Shown here piece after piece: positions 15,172 to 23,063 of a stretch of DNA of 24,333 nt. The stretch spans positions 1 to 24,333 of the forward strand of contig DDJR01000109.1 of the NCBI GenBank assembly GCA_002339135.1, written 5' to 3'. The translations under genes were made by a program, and so were the position numbers. This stretch comes from Flavobacteriales bacterium UBA2619 (GTDB lineage Bacteria > Bacteroidota > Bacteroidia > Flavobacteriales_D > Sanyastnellaceae). The notes below the pieces were generated by a model. That model made no database searches, had not been told where the DNA came from, and was given only the letters and a program-made list of their open reading frames with translations. Every line of letters begins with the position of its first letter. Positions within the stretch are counted from its first letter, which is position 1.

Positions 15172-15771
15172 ATGTTTACAGGTATCGTTGAAGGTTTAGG
15201 TGTGATTACTCAAATAGAACGGGAGGGTACGAATGTACATTTTACGTTGAAATCGCCCTTTGCGAGTGAGCTTAAAATAGACCAAAGCTTGGCCCATGAT
15301 GGTGTTTGCCTTACCGTCGTAAAATGTGATGATTCTTTTTACACTGTAACGGCAATCCAGGAGTCGCTAGACAGATCAAGTCTGGGTGGCTGGGCAGTAG
15401 GAAAAAAAGTTAATTTAGAGAGATGTTTGCGGCTTGGAGACCGATTGGATGGTCACATGGTTCAAGGTCATGTTGATACAACAGGTTCACTTGTGAGTTG
15501 CGAATCCCGAGATGGTTCCTATGTCTTAAAATTTAATCATCCTTATTCTGAAGAGAACCCCCAATGGATTACAATCGCCAAGGGGTCGATTACCATCAAT
15601 GGAATATCCCTGACTGTGGTGGACAGCTCGGCGGGTTCGTTTTCCATAGCACTTATTCCATATACGTGGTCAGAAACCAACATGCACCTCTTAGCGCCAG
15701 GTGATCAAGTCAATTTAGAGTTCGATATCTTCGGGAAGTACATCTCGAAAATGATGGCAAACAAACTTTAG
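15172..15771 (+). CDS. ribE: Riboflavin synthase, alpha subunit
   Basis: Dismutates two 6,7-dimethyl-8-ribityllumazines to riboflavin plus a pyrimidinedione. It has 199 residues in two homologous lumazine-binding barrels, beginning MFTGIVEGLG (1-10) and MVQGHVDTTG (96-105). The paired DGVCLTVV (43-50) and INGISLTVV (142-150) motifs show the internal duplication, and Cys46 is in the first. It follows the surface-protein gene by only 12 nt, so it is probably on that transcript unless an internal promoter exists. The stop overlaps the lptB stop by 4 nt on the opposite strand. No other rib genes are in the window. Some databases name this gene ribC. Confidence 0.96.
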   Translation: MFTGIVEGLGVITQIEREGTNVHFTLKSPFASELKIDQSLAHDGVCLTVVKCDDSFYTVTAIQESLDRSSLGGWAVGKKVNLERCLRLGDRLDGHMVQGHVDTTGSLVSCESRDGSYVLKFNHPYSEENPQWITIAKGSITINGISLTVVDSSAGSFSIALIPYTWSETNMHLLAPGDQVNLEFDIFGKYISKMMANKL

Positions 15772-16505
15772 TTCCGACTTCGTAATTTAAAGTTTTTGCC
15801 CAAGTATACTCTTCGCACTTGTTCGTCTGCGGCTAAAAATTCAGCTGAACCTTCTTTCAAGATCTTCCCTTCAAATAGAAGGTAGGCTCTATCCGTAATG
15901 TGAAGCGTTTCTTGCACATTGTGGTCAGTAATCAGAATCCCGATTTGTTTCTCTCGAAGTTGTTGAACGATGCGTTGAATATCTTCTACTGCGATAGGGT
16001 CAACTCCGGCAAATGGCTCATCAAGTAAAATAAACGTGGGATTGCATGCCAAAGCTCTCGCAATTTCAGTTCGACGTCTTTCACCTCCGGAAAGCACTTT
16101 GCCCATGCTTTTCCTCACTTTTTCTAGCCCAAATTCTTTGAGTAATTCCTCCAAACGAGCTGCTTGCTCGGCCTTGCTCAGCGATTGTAATTCTAAAATT
16201 GCAGCAATGTTGTCTTCAACAGTGAGATCTCGAAATACAGAAGCTTCTTGTGGCAAATAACCAATCCCTTTTTTTGCTCTTTCGTGCATTGCGCGGCTCG
16301 TAATCTCTTCAGAGCCGAGAAAGACCTTTCCGTTGTCAGGTTTCACGAGACCAACAACTGTGTAAAAGCTTGTGGTTTTTCCGGCGCCGTTGGGACCTAA
16401 AATACCCACAACCTCACCGGGTTTAACAAAAAAACTCACATTGTCGACCACCTTTCTACCTCCATAACTCTTTTCAAGGCCTTCTGCGCGTAGGACATTT
16501 TCCAT
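15768..16505 (-). CDS. lptB: LPS export ABC transporter ATP-binding protein
   Basis: ATPase of the LptB2FG complex that extracts LPS from the inner membrane and drives it along the Lpt bridge. It has 245 residues: Walker A GPNGAGKT (37-44), Q-loop YLPQE (83-87), signature LSGGE followed by RRRTEIARAL (138-152), Walker B FILLDEP (158-164), FAGVDPIAVEDIQ (165-177) and the switch His195. The GERRRTEIARAL and AGVDPIAV blocks separate LptB from other ABC ATPases such as LivG. It is last in the kdsD-tatC-DUF5686-lptB run, 12 nt after the DUF5686 gene. lptF and lptG are not adjacent. Confidence 0.95.
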   Translation of the reverse strand: MENVLRAEGLEKSYGGRKVVDNVSFFVKPGEVVGILGPNGAGKTTSFYTVVGLVKPDNGKVFLGSEEITSRAMHERAKKGIGYLPQEASVFRDLTVEDNIAAILELQSLSKAEQAARLEELLKEFGLEKVRKSMGKVLSGGERRRTEIARALACNPTFILLDEPFAGVDPIAVEDIQRIVQQLREKQIGILITDHNVQETLHITDRAYLLFEGKILKEGSAEFLAADEQVRRVYLGKNFKLRSRN

Positions 16506-16517
16506 TTTATAAAAGTA

Positions 16518-18965
16518 CTAAAGTTCAACAGAGAAGCCAACACGAATGCCATGGTTCTGCCTCATTCCATCAGATGATTCGGTTAATCTAAAGTGATAGT
16601 CGACTCGAAAAAAATCTAAAATATTTTCAAGCCCAACGACCCCTTCAGCATAATATCCATTTAAGCCAGTTGTTCCTTCCGGCAATGCAATTAGCGCTTC
16701 ATGTTTGGGGTCCCAAGACCCCATCACGCCTTTCACCCCTACGACTTCACGAATTCCCGCCCTGCGAATGAAAGGGATGTGATTTAAAATGGCCCCCTCG
16801 CCATGCCATTCCACACTAACCCGTGCCCACTTGTCAGTCACAAACTCAAAGTATCTCAATAAGTTAAATGAAGGCACGATAGATATTGCTGTTTCATTTG
16901 CGGGTTGTAGCTCCATGAGAGCGAAGGGGGCTGTCCCTGAATACATCCCAACATTTGTATTCCAACGAATTCTTCCAAATGGTCCAAACCTAAGTGTTCC
17001 ATCTAAATCAAATGTATATCTAGCATATCTATACTGACTTCCACCTATATTTTTCCAAGCTTGCGTTGTTGTCATGGTCACGATGGGCATCTTAGAACCT
17101 AGAGAAACCCTGTCAAATGCTCCAGCTACAAACTTCTCACCATGGGCATACCTCAACTGAAAGGTGCTTTCAGCTGTAATTAAAGTAGAATTTCCATTTA
17201 TGTCAGCGGGGATAAAGACCAGTTCACCGATGGCTTTAATATTTCTATGCCTTAATTCTATAAATGTGGACCAACCCGATCCAAATTCAGCCAAATAGCT
17301 GGCCTCTGATTTAACAACCTCAGTGAGGTTGTTTTGACCACCTTCCACAGACAAAGCAGAATTAAAGATGTTTCCCTGATTAAAAAACCCCAACATGCCA
17401 AACTGCTCAACGTCTTTAGAATAGGAAGCAAACCATTTTATGCGGGGGATTTTTCGTTGTATCCAGATAAGTTGAGCTTTGTATTTAAACTTTTTATCCA
17501 ATGTTCCATAAGCGACATAAGCCTTGGGCATCAGAGTTTTGCTAAATTTATTGGACGTTGAAGCGCTCAGCCGTATTCGATGTCCTTCGACTAAATTCTT
17601 CGAGTAAGTATAGTACCAGGGTCCCAATTCAATTTTACCAATCATCAAATTTCCACTGGCCATTCCATAGATAAACCCCTTGATGAATTTAAATTGTCGC
17701 ATTGACATCACACTGTCAGCCATGGAGTAGATGCTGTGTTCCTTTTTCAACAATGGTTCAGGTCGCTTTGTTTTCCATTCTTGCTCCAGAACATCATTGC
17801 TTCCCTTTGCAAATGACAAATCTCTTCTTGATGACCAAACAGAATCAGGCCAAGCCTTTCCAAATTCAAAATCAGTATTCACTACTGTACTTCTAGCATA
17901 AAAGCCCATGCTGGACCCAGTGAAAGACACATCCATCACCTCCTCTCGTTTTTCCAGAACCCAGCTGCCATCAACATGACTATATTCTTGCTTCCATCTT
18001 AAAGAACGAATAAAATTTATATTGGCTCCTTCACTAATTTTTGCCTCTACTTTGCTAAGCGCAAGTGTTAGCGTATCAATCCACAGTTCACCTTCAAAAG
18101 TAAGTTCCCCCCTTCTTCTTGGAACAAATGCAAGGTGGAAGGCCGGGCGTTCAGAAATCGTTATTGTATCTAAAATATAATATCTGTAGTGAAGATTTCC
18201 GCGGTCGTGAAGTGGACTGGTAAAGGCCTTGTCCATTAAAAGAAGCTGGTTCTCGTAAAGGTTAATATCAAGGAATTCAGCTGTAACACTTGATGAATTT
18301 TCGCCATCTTCAAACCAAGTAGCACGGGCTGCATCAACTCTTTGTTCTTTTCTTCTTGGTGATTTTTGAGTTCGTACAGTTCCCGTAGATTCAGAAAAGA
18401 AAGTTGGCAGTGCAACTCTTGCATCTGATGAGTCTAGGCCATCCCAGATCCATCCAAAAGCTCCCCAAATTTTTCTGCTTGGTAGTTTCTCAGGGATGTC
18501 ATTTAATGAAAGCTGTAGCTTCTCATGATAGTTGCAACTAACACCAGGTAATTTTGCAGGGTCGTTGTTAAGCTTGGCCTCTGCCACTCTTTGCATGAGA
18601 GGTTTTGCAGGATTTTTCTGTTTCTTGTCAGGCCTGACTTCAGCAACTTCTAACTCTATTCGCTTTTCTTCAAGTGCGATGTCTAATGTCTGACGAACTT
18701 GTTTTTGAATTGGAATGCTTTGTGATGTATATCCTATAAATGAGATAAAAACCCGCGATACTTTACGCTCACTTTCGAGTTCATATTCACCCAATCCGTT
18801 CGTCATGGTGCCAATTGAGGTTCCTGAAAAACTGACATTAACGTATGGCAGCGTCTTTCCAGTTTCACCATCGAAAATACGGCCAGAAACAATGGTAGTT
18901 TGGGCTTTGCAGTTGATACAAAGCAACAATACAGCAGACAGTAGTAGGACGTTTTTTAGATTCAT
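16518..18965 (-). CDS. CarboxypepD_reg-DUF5686 outer-membrane protein
   Basis: An 815-residue protein with a signal peptide (1-22, hydrophobic core then CINCKAQ). The cysteines lack a proper lipobox, so signal peptidase I cleavage is likelier than lipidation. Residues about 25-110 form a carboxypeptidase regulatory-like beta sandwich (VSGRIFDGETGKTLPYVNVS, FISFIGYTSQ), as on the N-terminus of many Bacteroidota outer-membrane receptors. The rest matches the DUF5686 layout: a soluble middle part, then a long stretch rich in alternating aromatic/polar strands ending GIRVGFSVEL, which suggests a C-terminal beta-barrel. No TonB box or SusC plug is seen. It lies 6 nt after tatC and 12 nt before lptB, so an envelope role linked to LPS or export is plausible but unproven. 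Confidence 0.85.
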   Translation of the reverse strand: MNLKNVLLLSAVLLLCINCKAQTTIVSGRIFDGETGKTLPYVNVSFSGTSIGTMTNGLGEYELESERKVSRVFISFIGYTSQSIPIQKQVRQTLDIALEEKRIELEVAEVRPDKKQKNPAKPLMQRVAEAKLNNDPAKLPGVSCNYHEKLQLSLNDIPEKLPSRKIWGAFGWIWDGLDSSDARVALPTFFSESTGTVRTQKSPRRKEQRVDAARATWFEDGENSSSVTAEFLDINLYENQLLLMDKAFTSPLHDRGNLHYRYYILDTITISERPAFHLAFVPRRRGELTFEGELWIDTLTLALSKVEAKISEGANINFIRSLRWKQEYSHVDGSWVLEKREEVMDVSFTGSSMGFYARSTVVNTDFEFGKAWPDSVWSSRRDLSFAKGSNDVLEQEWKTKRPEPLLKKEHSIYSMADSVMSMRQFKFIKGFIYGMASGNLMIGKIELGPWYYTYSKNLVEGHRIRLSASTSNKFSKTLMPKAYVAYGTLDKKFKYKAQLIWIQRKIPRIKWFASYSKDVEQFGMLGFFNQGNIFNSALSVEGGQNNLTEVVKSEASYLAEFGSGWSTFIELRHRNIKAIGELVFIPADINGNSTLITAESTFQLRYAHGEKFVAGAFDRVSLGSKMPIVTMTTTQAWKNIGGSQYRYARYTFDLDGTLRFGPFGRIRWNTNVGMYSGTAPFALMELQPANETAISIVPSFNLLRYFEFVTDKWARVSVEWHGEGAILNHIPFIRRAGIREVVGVKGVMGSWDPKHEALIALPEGTTGLNGYYAEGVVGLENILDFFRVDYHFRLTESSDGMRQNHGIRVGFSVEL

Positions 18966-18971
18966 TTGAGT

Positions 18972-19802
18972 CTAAGAGCTAAATTTCCTTTCTCTCCGCT
19001 TTTCCTCTTTCCGCGCAATAAATATTCCTAACTCGTACAATGCAAGTACTGGCAATGAGACCATAATTTGACTAGTAATGTCTGGAGGTGTAATGATAGC
19101 TGACAATACAAGAATGCCTACAAGTGCGTGTTTTCTGTATTTCTTAAGCCCTTTAGGTGTGACGACCCCGGCTCTTGCCAAGAAGAAAATCAGGACTGGA
19201 AGTTGAAAGATGAGCCCAGCAGAAAAAGAAATGGTAGCAACAGTTTTTACATACGACATCACGCCAATTCTTGCAGCTACATCTCCTAGTTCGTAATGGC
19301 CAAGGAATTGAAGTGAAAGCGGTACGATTCCCCAGTAGCCAAATGCAACTCCTACGAAAAACAAAGTAGACGAAGCCGCCCCAGCGCCTTGAGCAGCTTG
19401 CTTCTCGGTGTTCTTTAATGCGGGTTTAATAAACGCCCACAACTGAAGGGTTATCAGAGGAAATGCGATAATTACTCCTCCCACCAAAGAGACAACAATG
19501 TGTGCAGTGAAATTGCCCATCATGGATGTGTTGATCAGCTCATATGTAATCTCTTTCACACACAATTTGTCTCCAACACCGATTAAATTTGAAATTTTAC
19601 ACCAAAGACGAAAGCTGATGAAGTCCTCATTTCGAGGTCCGAACAAGACAGTGTTAAATAGCCAATCCTTTTGAATAAACAAGATTGTTGCTCCAACAGA
19701 GATAGAAACAACAGAATAAAACAGTCTTTTTCTAATCTCATCAAGATGGTCAAAGAAGCTCATTTCTTTCTCGTCCGGCATCTCCTGATCTAATGGACTC
19801 AT
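18972..19802 (-). CDS. tatC: Sec-independent protein translocase TatC
   Basis: The twin-arginine signal-peptide receptor in the inner membrane. It has 276 residues with six hydrophobic segments at about 27-44, 100-123, 144-163, 184-208, 226-239 and 246-263. The N-terminal FFDHLDEIRKRLF (16-28) carries the Glu (Glu22) that contacts the twin-arginine motif. LQLWAFIKPAL (119-129) and AIITPPD (235-241) are conserved family blocks. The first periplasmic loop (about 45-98) is longer than in E. coli and contains two cysteines (Cys68, Cys81), as I recall for Bacteroidota TatC. tatA is not in the window. It lies 9 nt after kdsD and 6 nt before the DUF5686 gene. Confidence 0.96.
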   Translation of the reverse strand: MSPLDQEMPDEKEMSFFDHLDEIRKRLFYSVVSISVGATILFIQKDWLFNTVLFGPRNEDFISFRLWCKISNLIGVGDKLCVKEITYELINTSMMGNFTAHIVVSLVGGVIIAFPLITLQLWAFIKPALKNTEKQAAQGAGAASSTLFFVGVAFGYWGIVPLSLQFLGHYELGDVAARIGVMSYVKTVATISFSAGLIFQLPVLIFFLARAGVVTPKGLKKYRKHALVGILVLSAIITPPDITSQIMVSLPVLALYELGIFIARKEEKRRERKFSS

Positions 19803-19811
19803 ATTTGGGCC

Positions 19812-20783
19812 TTATTTGTTGCTTGTGACACCTTCTCTTATAAGGTCGTGCAAATGTACTAACCCGAGATACTCATTATCTTCAGTTGTGACAATTACTT
19901 GTGAAACTCCGATTCCTTGTATCGAAGCAGCTGCTTTTGCTGCAAGTTCTGTTTGTTTTTTCATGAGTGGAGTTGTGTTCATCATCTCGGAAGCGATAGC
20001 TGTGTCGCCTTTTTCCAGTGCTCGCCTTAAGTCTCCATCTGTGATGATCCCCACTACTTTTTCATTTTGAATCACAACAGTGGCACCATATCGTCCTTCT
20101 GTCATTGACATCAGCACTTCTTGAAGTGACGATGTAGGCCTTACTTGTGGATTGCGATCTTTGTCTACGAGGTCTGCTAGTGTTACGGTGAGTTTTTTGC
20201 CTAATGTTCCGCCAGGGTGAAACTTCGCAAAATCTTCTGCTTTGAAGCCGCGAATTTCCATCAGACACATTGCGATTGCATCACCAAGCGCCATTTGTAC
20301 AGCAGTGCTTGTTGTAGGAGCTAAATCGAAAGGGCATGCTTCTGGATCTATTCCAGCGATGAGAACGTGGTCAGATTGTTTCGCAAGTGGTGAATCCGAA
20401 GCTCCGGTAATTCCAACAATGGGGTGTCCACGTTGTTTCAAAAGAGGAACAAGAGCCATGATTTCTGCACTTCTCCCGCTCTTTGACAGACATAAAACAA
20501 CGTCGCCCAATTGAATTACGCCCAAATCCCCATGAACAGCATCACCCGCATGAACGAACAAGGAAGGAGACCCTGTAGAGTTTAAAGTGGCTACAATCTT
20601 TCTGCCGACGTCGGCACTTTTCCCCACTCCAGTTAACACAACTCGGCCTTTCGTGTTGACAATCAAGTTGATTACATCTACAAAGCTGTGGTCAAGCAAC
20701 GAAGCGAGTCGGTGTATAGCATCTCCTTCAAGCCGAAGTGTGTTGCTTGCTATGTTTAAAATAGTGTCCTCAGAACTTGACAT
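19812..20783 (-). CDS. kdsD: Arabinose-5-phosphate isomerase (KpsF/GutQ/KdsD family)
   Basis: Interconverts D-ribulose 5-phosphate and D-arabinose 5-phosphate, the first step toward Kdo for LPS. It has 323 residues: a SIS domain (about 30-190), then two CBS motifs (about 200-320). The four residues important in E. coli KdsD are all present by alignment: Lys55 (GVGKSADVG), Glu107 (SGRSAEI), Glu148 (DPEACPFDLAPT) and His189 (FHPGGTLG). The second CBS carries ITDGDLRRAL, typical of the family. It heads the minus-strand kdsD-tatC-DUF5686-lptB run and is divergent from recQ. I found no consensus -7 box for it. kdsA, kdsB and kdsC are not nearby. Confidence 0.95.
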   Translation of the reverse strand: MSSSEDTILNIASNTLRLEGDAIHRLASLLDHSFVDVINLIVNTKGRVVLTGVGKSADVGRKIVATLNSTGSPSLFVHAGDAVHGDLGVIQLGDVVLCLSKSGRSAEIMALVPLLKQRGHPIVGITGASDSPLAKQSDHVLIAGIDPEACPFDLAPTTSTAVQMALGDAIAMCLMEIRGFKAEDFAKFHPGGTLGKKLTVTLADLVDKDRNPQVRPTSSLQEVLMSMTEGRYGATVVIQNEKVVGIITDGDLRRALEKGDTAIASEMMNTTPLMKKQTELAAKAAASIQGIGVSQVIVTTEDNEYLGLVHLHDLIREGVTSNK

Positions 20784-20814
20784 TAGTGAATGTTATTAAG
20801 CCTTGAAAAAAATC

Positions 20815-20844
20815 TTGTTGTTTTAGCTAAACCGCTTATCTTTA
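20815..20844 (+). promoter_or_regulatory. Promoter candidate for recQ
   Basis: TTG (20815-20817), a 19-nt spacer and TATCTTTA (20837-20844) match the Bacteroidota consensus except the last base. The -7 box ends 21 nt before the recQ ATG at 20865. The spacer holds a perfect 10-bp palindrome, TTTAGCTAAA (20822-20831). Confidence 0.5.
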
Positions 20845-20864
20845 TAGAGCAAATTTAGACATTG

Positions 20865-23063
20865 ATGAGCCGGATTGATGATTCGCCGAAAGAGGCGTTA
20901 CAAAAGTATTTTGGATTTAAAGAATTCAAAGGAGAACAAGAGATAGCTATCCTAAGCATTCTTGAAGGTAAGGATACTTTTGTAATCATGCCAACGGGTG
21001 GAGGTAAATCAATGTGCTATCAGTTGCCTGCCTTAATGCTTGAGGGCGTGGCTCTCGTAGTTTCACCTCTGATTGCTCTCATGAAAAATCAGGTTGATGC
21101 ATTAAGAGGAAATCATGAAGACCCTTCAATAACCCATTATCTCAATTCCTCTTTAAACAAGGCTGAGGCTGAGAATGTAAAGTTGGATGTTTCCTCAGGC
21201 AGGACGAAAATTCTATATGTAGCACCTGAAACGCTTACGAAGGACATCAATATTGAATTTCTGAAATCAGTTAAAATCAGCTTTGTTGCGGTTGATGAAG
21301 CACATTGTATTTCTGAGTGGGGCCATGATTTTCGACCTGAGTACAGAAGAATCCGTCCCATTATTAAGGAGATTGCGGATGTGCCAATTATCGCGTTGAC
21401 TGCAACTGCAACCCCGAAAGTACAGCAAGATATCCAGAAGAATCTGCAGATGGTGAATTCGACGCTCATCAAGTCCTCGTTCAACAGAGACAATCTGTAC
21501 TATGAAGTAAAACCGAAGAAAGACGCGCTTAAGCAAATCGTACAGCACTGTATTAGCAACAGAGGAAGGAGTGGAATTATTTACTGCTTAAGCAGAAAAA
21601 AAGTTGATCAAATTGCTGAAACACTGGCTGTAAATGGTGTGAAAGTGTTGCCTTATCACGCAGGAAAAGACACCAAAACAAGGAGTAGAATTCAAGATGA
21701 ATTCTTAATGCAAGATGTCGATGTAATCGTAGCTACAATAGCATTTGGAATGGGTATTGACAAGCCAGATGTCAGGTATGTTATCCACTATGATATTCCC
21801 AAAAGCCTCGAGAGTTATTATCAAGAAACCGGACGAGCAGGCCGCGATGGAGGAGATGGGCATTGCATCGCTTTCTATAGTCACAAAGACATTGAGAAAT
21901 TAGAAAAATTCCTTCAAGGAAAACCCATTGCGGAGCAAGAAATAGGGTCTCAACTTCTGCAAGAGGTCATGTCATACGCTGAGACCTCGATTTCTAGGCG
22001 AAAGTTCCTTCTTCATTATTTCGGAGAAGAATTTGATGAAGTCAATGGTCCAGGGGCAAAAAACTGTGACAACACAAGATATCCAAAGCCCCAGTATGAA
22101 GGGAAGGATGAAGTTTTAATGATTCTAAGCGCGGTGAAGGAACAAAAAGAGCCTCACAAAATGCAGTTTGTTTCATCGATTTTAACAGGGGAAAGCAACA
22201 GAGAGGTTGATGATTATAATGGTCAACAGAGTCCTTTTTGGAACAAAGGAGAGGGAAAGCCTGATCGATATTGGAATGGAGTAATTCGTCAGGTTATCGT
22301 TCTCGGATATCTCAAGAAGGAAATAGAAAAATATGGTGTTCTGATGATTACAGAAAAAGGACATCAGTTTTTAACTCATCCTGTTTCTGTCATGTTGGCA
22401 GAGGAGAGGGATTACAGAGATGTTGATACTGGAGACAAGATGGTCCAAACACGTCGTGGTCAAGGAGGTGTCGCTGATGATACTCTTCGAAAAATGCTTG
22501 TGATTCTTCGCAAAGACATTGCAGATGTAAAGAGTTTGCCTCCTTATGTGATATTTCAAGATGTTTCTCTCGATGAGATGGCGATTCACTATCCGATTAA
22601 AGAAGAGGAGCTGTTAAGAATTTCAGGTGTTGGTACCGGAAAGGCTAAGAAATTTGGTGCTAAATTTTTAGATCTCATTGCGAAGTATGTTGAAGACAAT
22701 TCTATTGAGCGTGCAGATGATTTGTTGGTCAGGACGAGTTCGAAGAAATCTTCCGAAAAAGTTTCTATTATTCAGCAAATAGATCGCAAAATGAACCTTG
22801 ACGACATCGCTGCTAGCACAAGCTTGAATAAAGATGCTGTGCTTAAAGAGATTGAACAAATAGTGGCAGCCGGAACAAAACTGAACATCACCCATCTAAT
22901 CGAAGAGTCTATGGATGAGGATTGTGTAGAAGAGCTTTTCGAATTTTTCAGCGAATCAGATGAGGAAGGTATTGAAGCTGCTCTGATTGAATTTGAAGAC
23001 ACCTACTCGGAAGATGAGCTTAGGCTTATGAGGGTGAAATTCCTAAGTGATATCGCCAATTAA
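20865..23063 (+). CDS. recQ: ATP-dependent DNA helicase RecQ
   Basis: A 3'-5' superfamily 2 helicase for recombination and fork repair. It has 732 residues. Motif I is MPTGGGKS (42-49), the DEAH box is DEAHCISEWGHDFRPEY (144-160), motif III is ALTATAT (177-183), and motif VI is QETGRAGRDG (320-329). The RecQ-Ct region follows, with an RQC winged helix (about 415-520), an HRDC domain (about 530-610) and a C-terminal HTH-like extension (about 640-732). The zinc site is degenerate: where E. coli has four cysteines this protein has SRRKFLLHYFGEE and AKNCDNTR, keeping at most one (Cys401). The longest frame starts at a TTG at 20862. The ATG three bases later is chosen. The stop overlaps the convergent amidohydrolase stop by 4 nt. 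Confidence 0.96.
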   Translation: MSRIDDSPKEALQKYFGFKEFKGEQEIAILSILEGKDTFVIMPTGGGKSMCYQLPALMLEGVALVVSPLIALMKNQVDALRGNHEDPSITHYLNSSLNKAEAENVKLDVSSGRTKILYVAPETLTKDINIEFLKSVKISFVAVDEAHCISEWGHDFRPEYRRIRPIIKEIADVPIIALTATATPKVQQDIQKNLQMVNSTLIKSSFNRDNLYYEVKPKKDALKQIVQHCISNRGRSGIIYCLSRKKVDQIAETLAVNGVKVLPYHAGKDTKTRSRIQDEFLMQDVDVIVATIAFGMGIDKPDVRYVIHYDIPKSLESYYQETGRAGRDGGDGHCIAFYSHKDIEKLEKFLQGKPIAEQEIGSQLLQEVMSYAETSISRRKFLLHYFGEEFDEVNGPGAKNCDNTRYPKPQYEGKDEVLMILSAVKEQKEPHKMQFVSSILTGESNREVDDYNGQQSPFWNKGEGKPDRYWNGVIRQVIVLGYLKKEIEKYGVLMITEKGHQFLTHPVSVMLAEERDYRDVDTGDKMVQTRRGQGGVADDTLRKMLVILRKDIADVKSLPPYVIFQDVSLDEMAIHYPIKEEELLRISGVGTGKAKKFGAKFLDLIAKYVEDNSIERADDLLVRTSSKKSSEKVSIIQQIDRKMNLDDIAASTSLNKDAVLKEIEQIVAAGTKLNITHLIEESMDEDCVEELFEFFSESDEEGIEAALIEFEDTYSEDELRLMRVKFLSDIAN

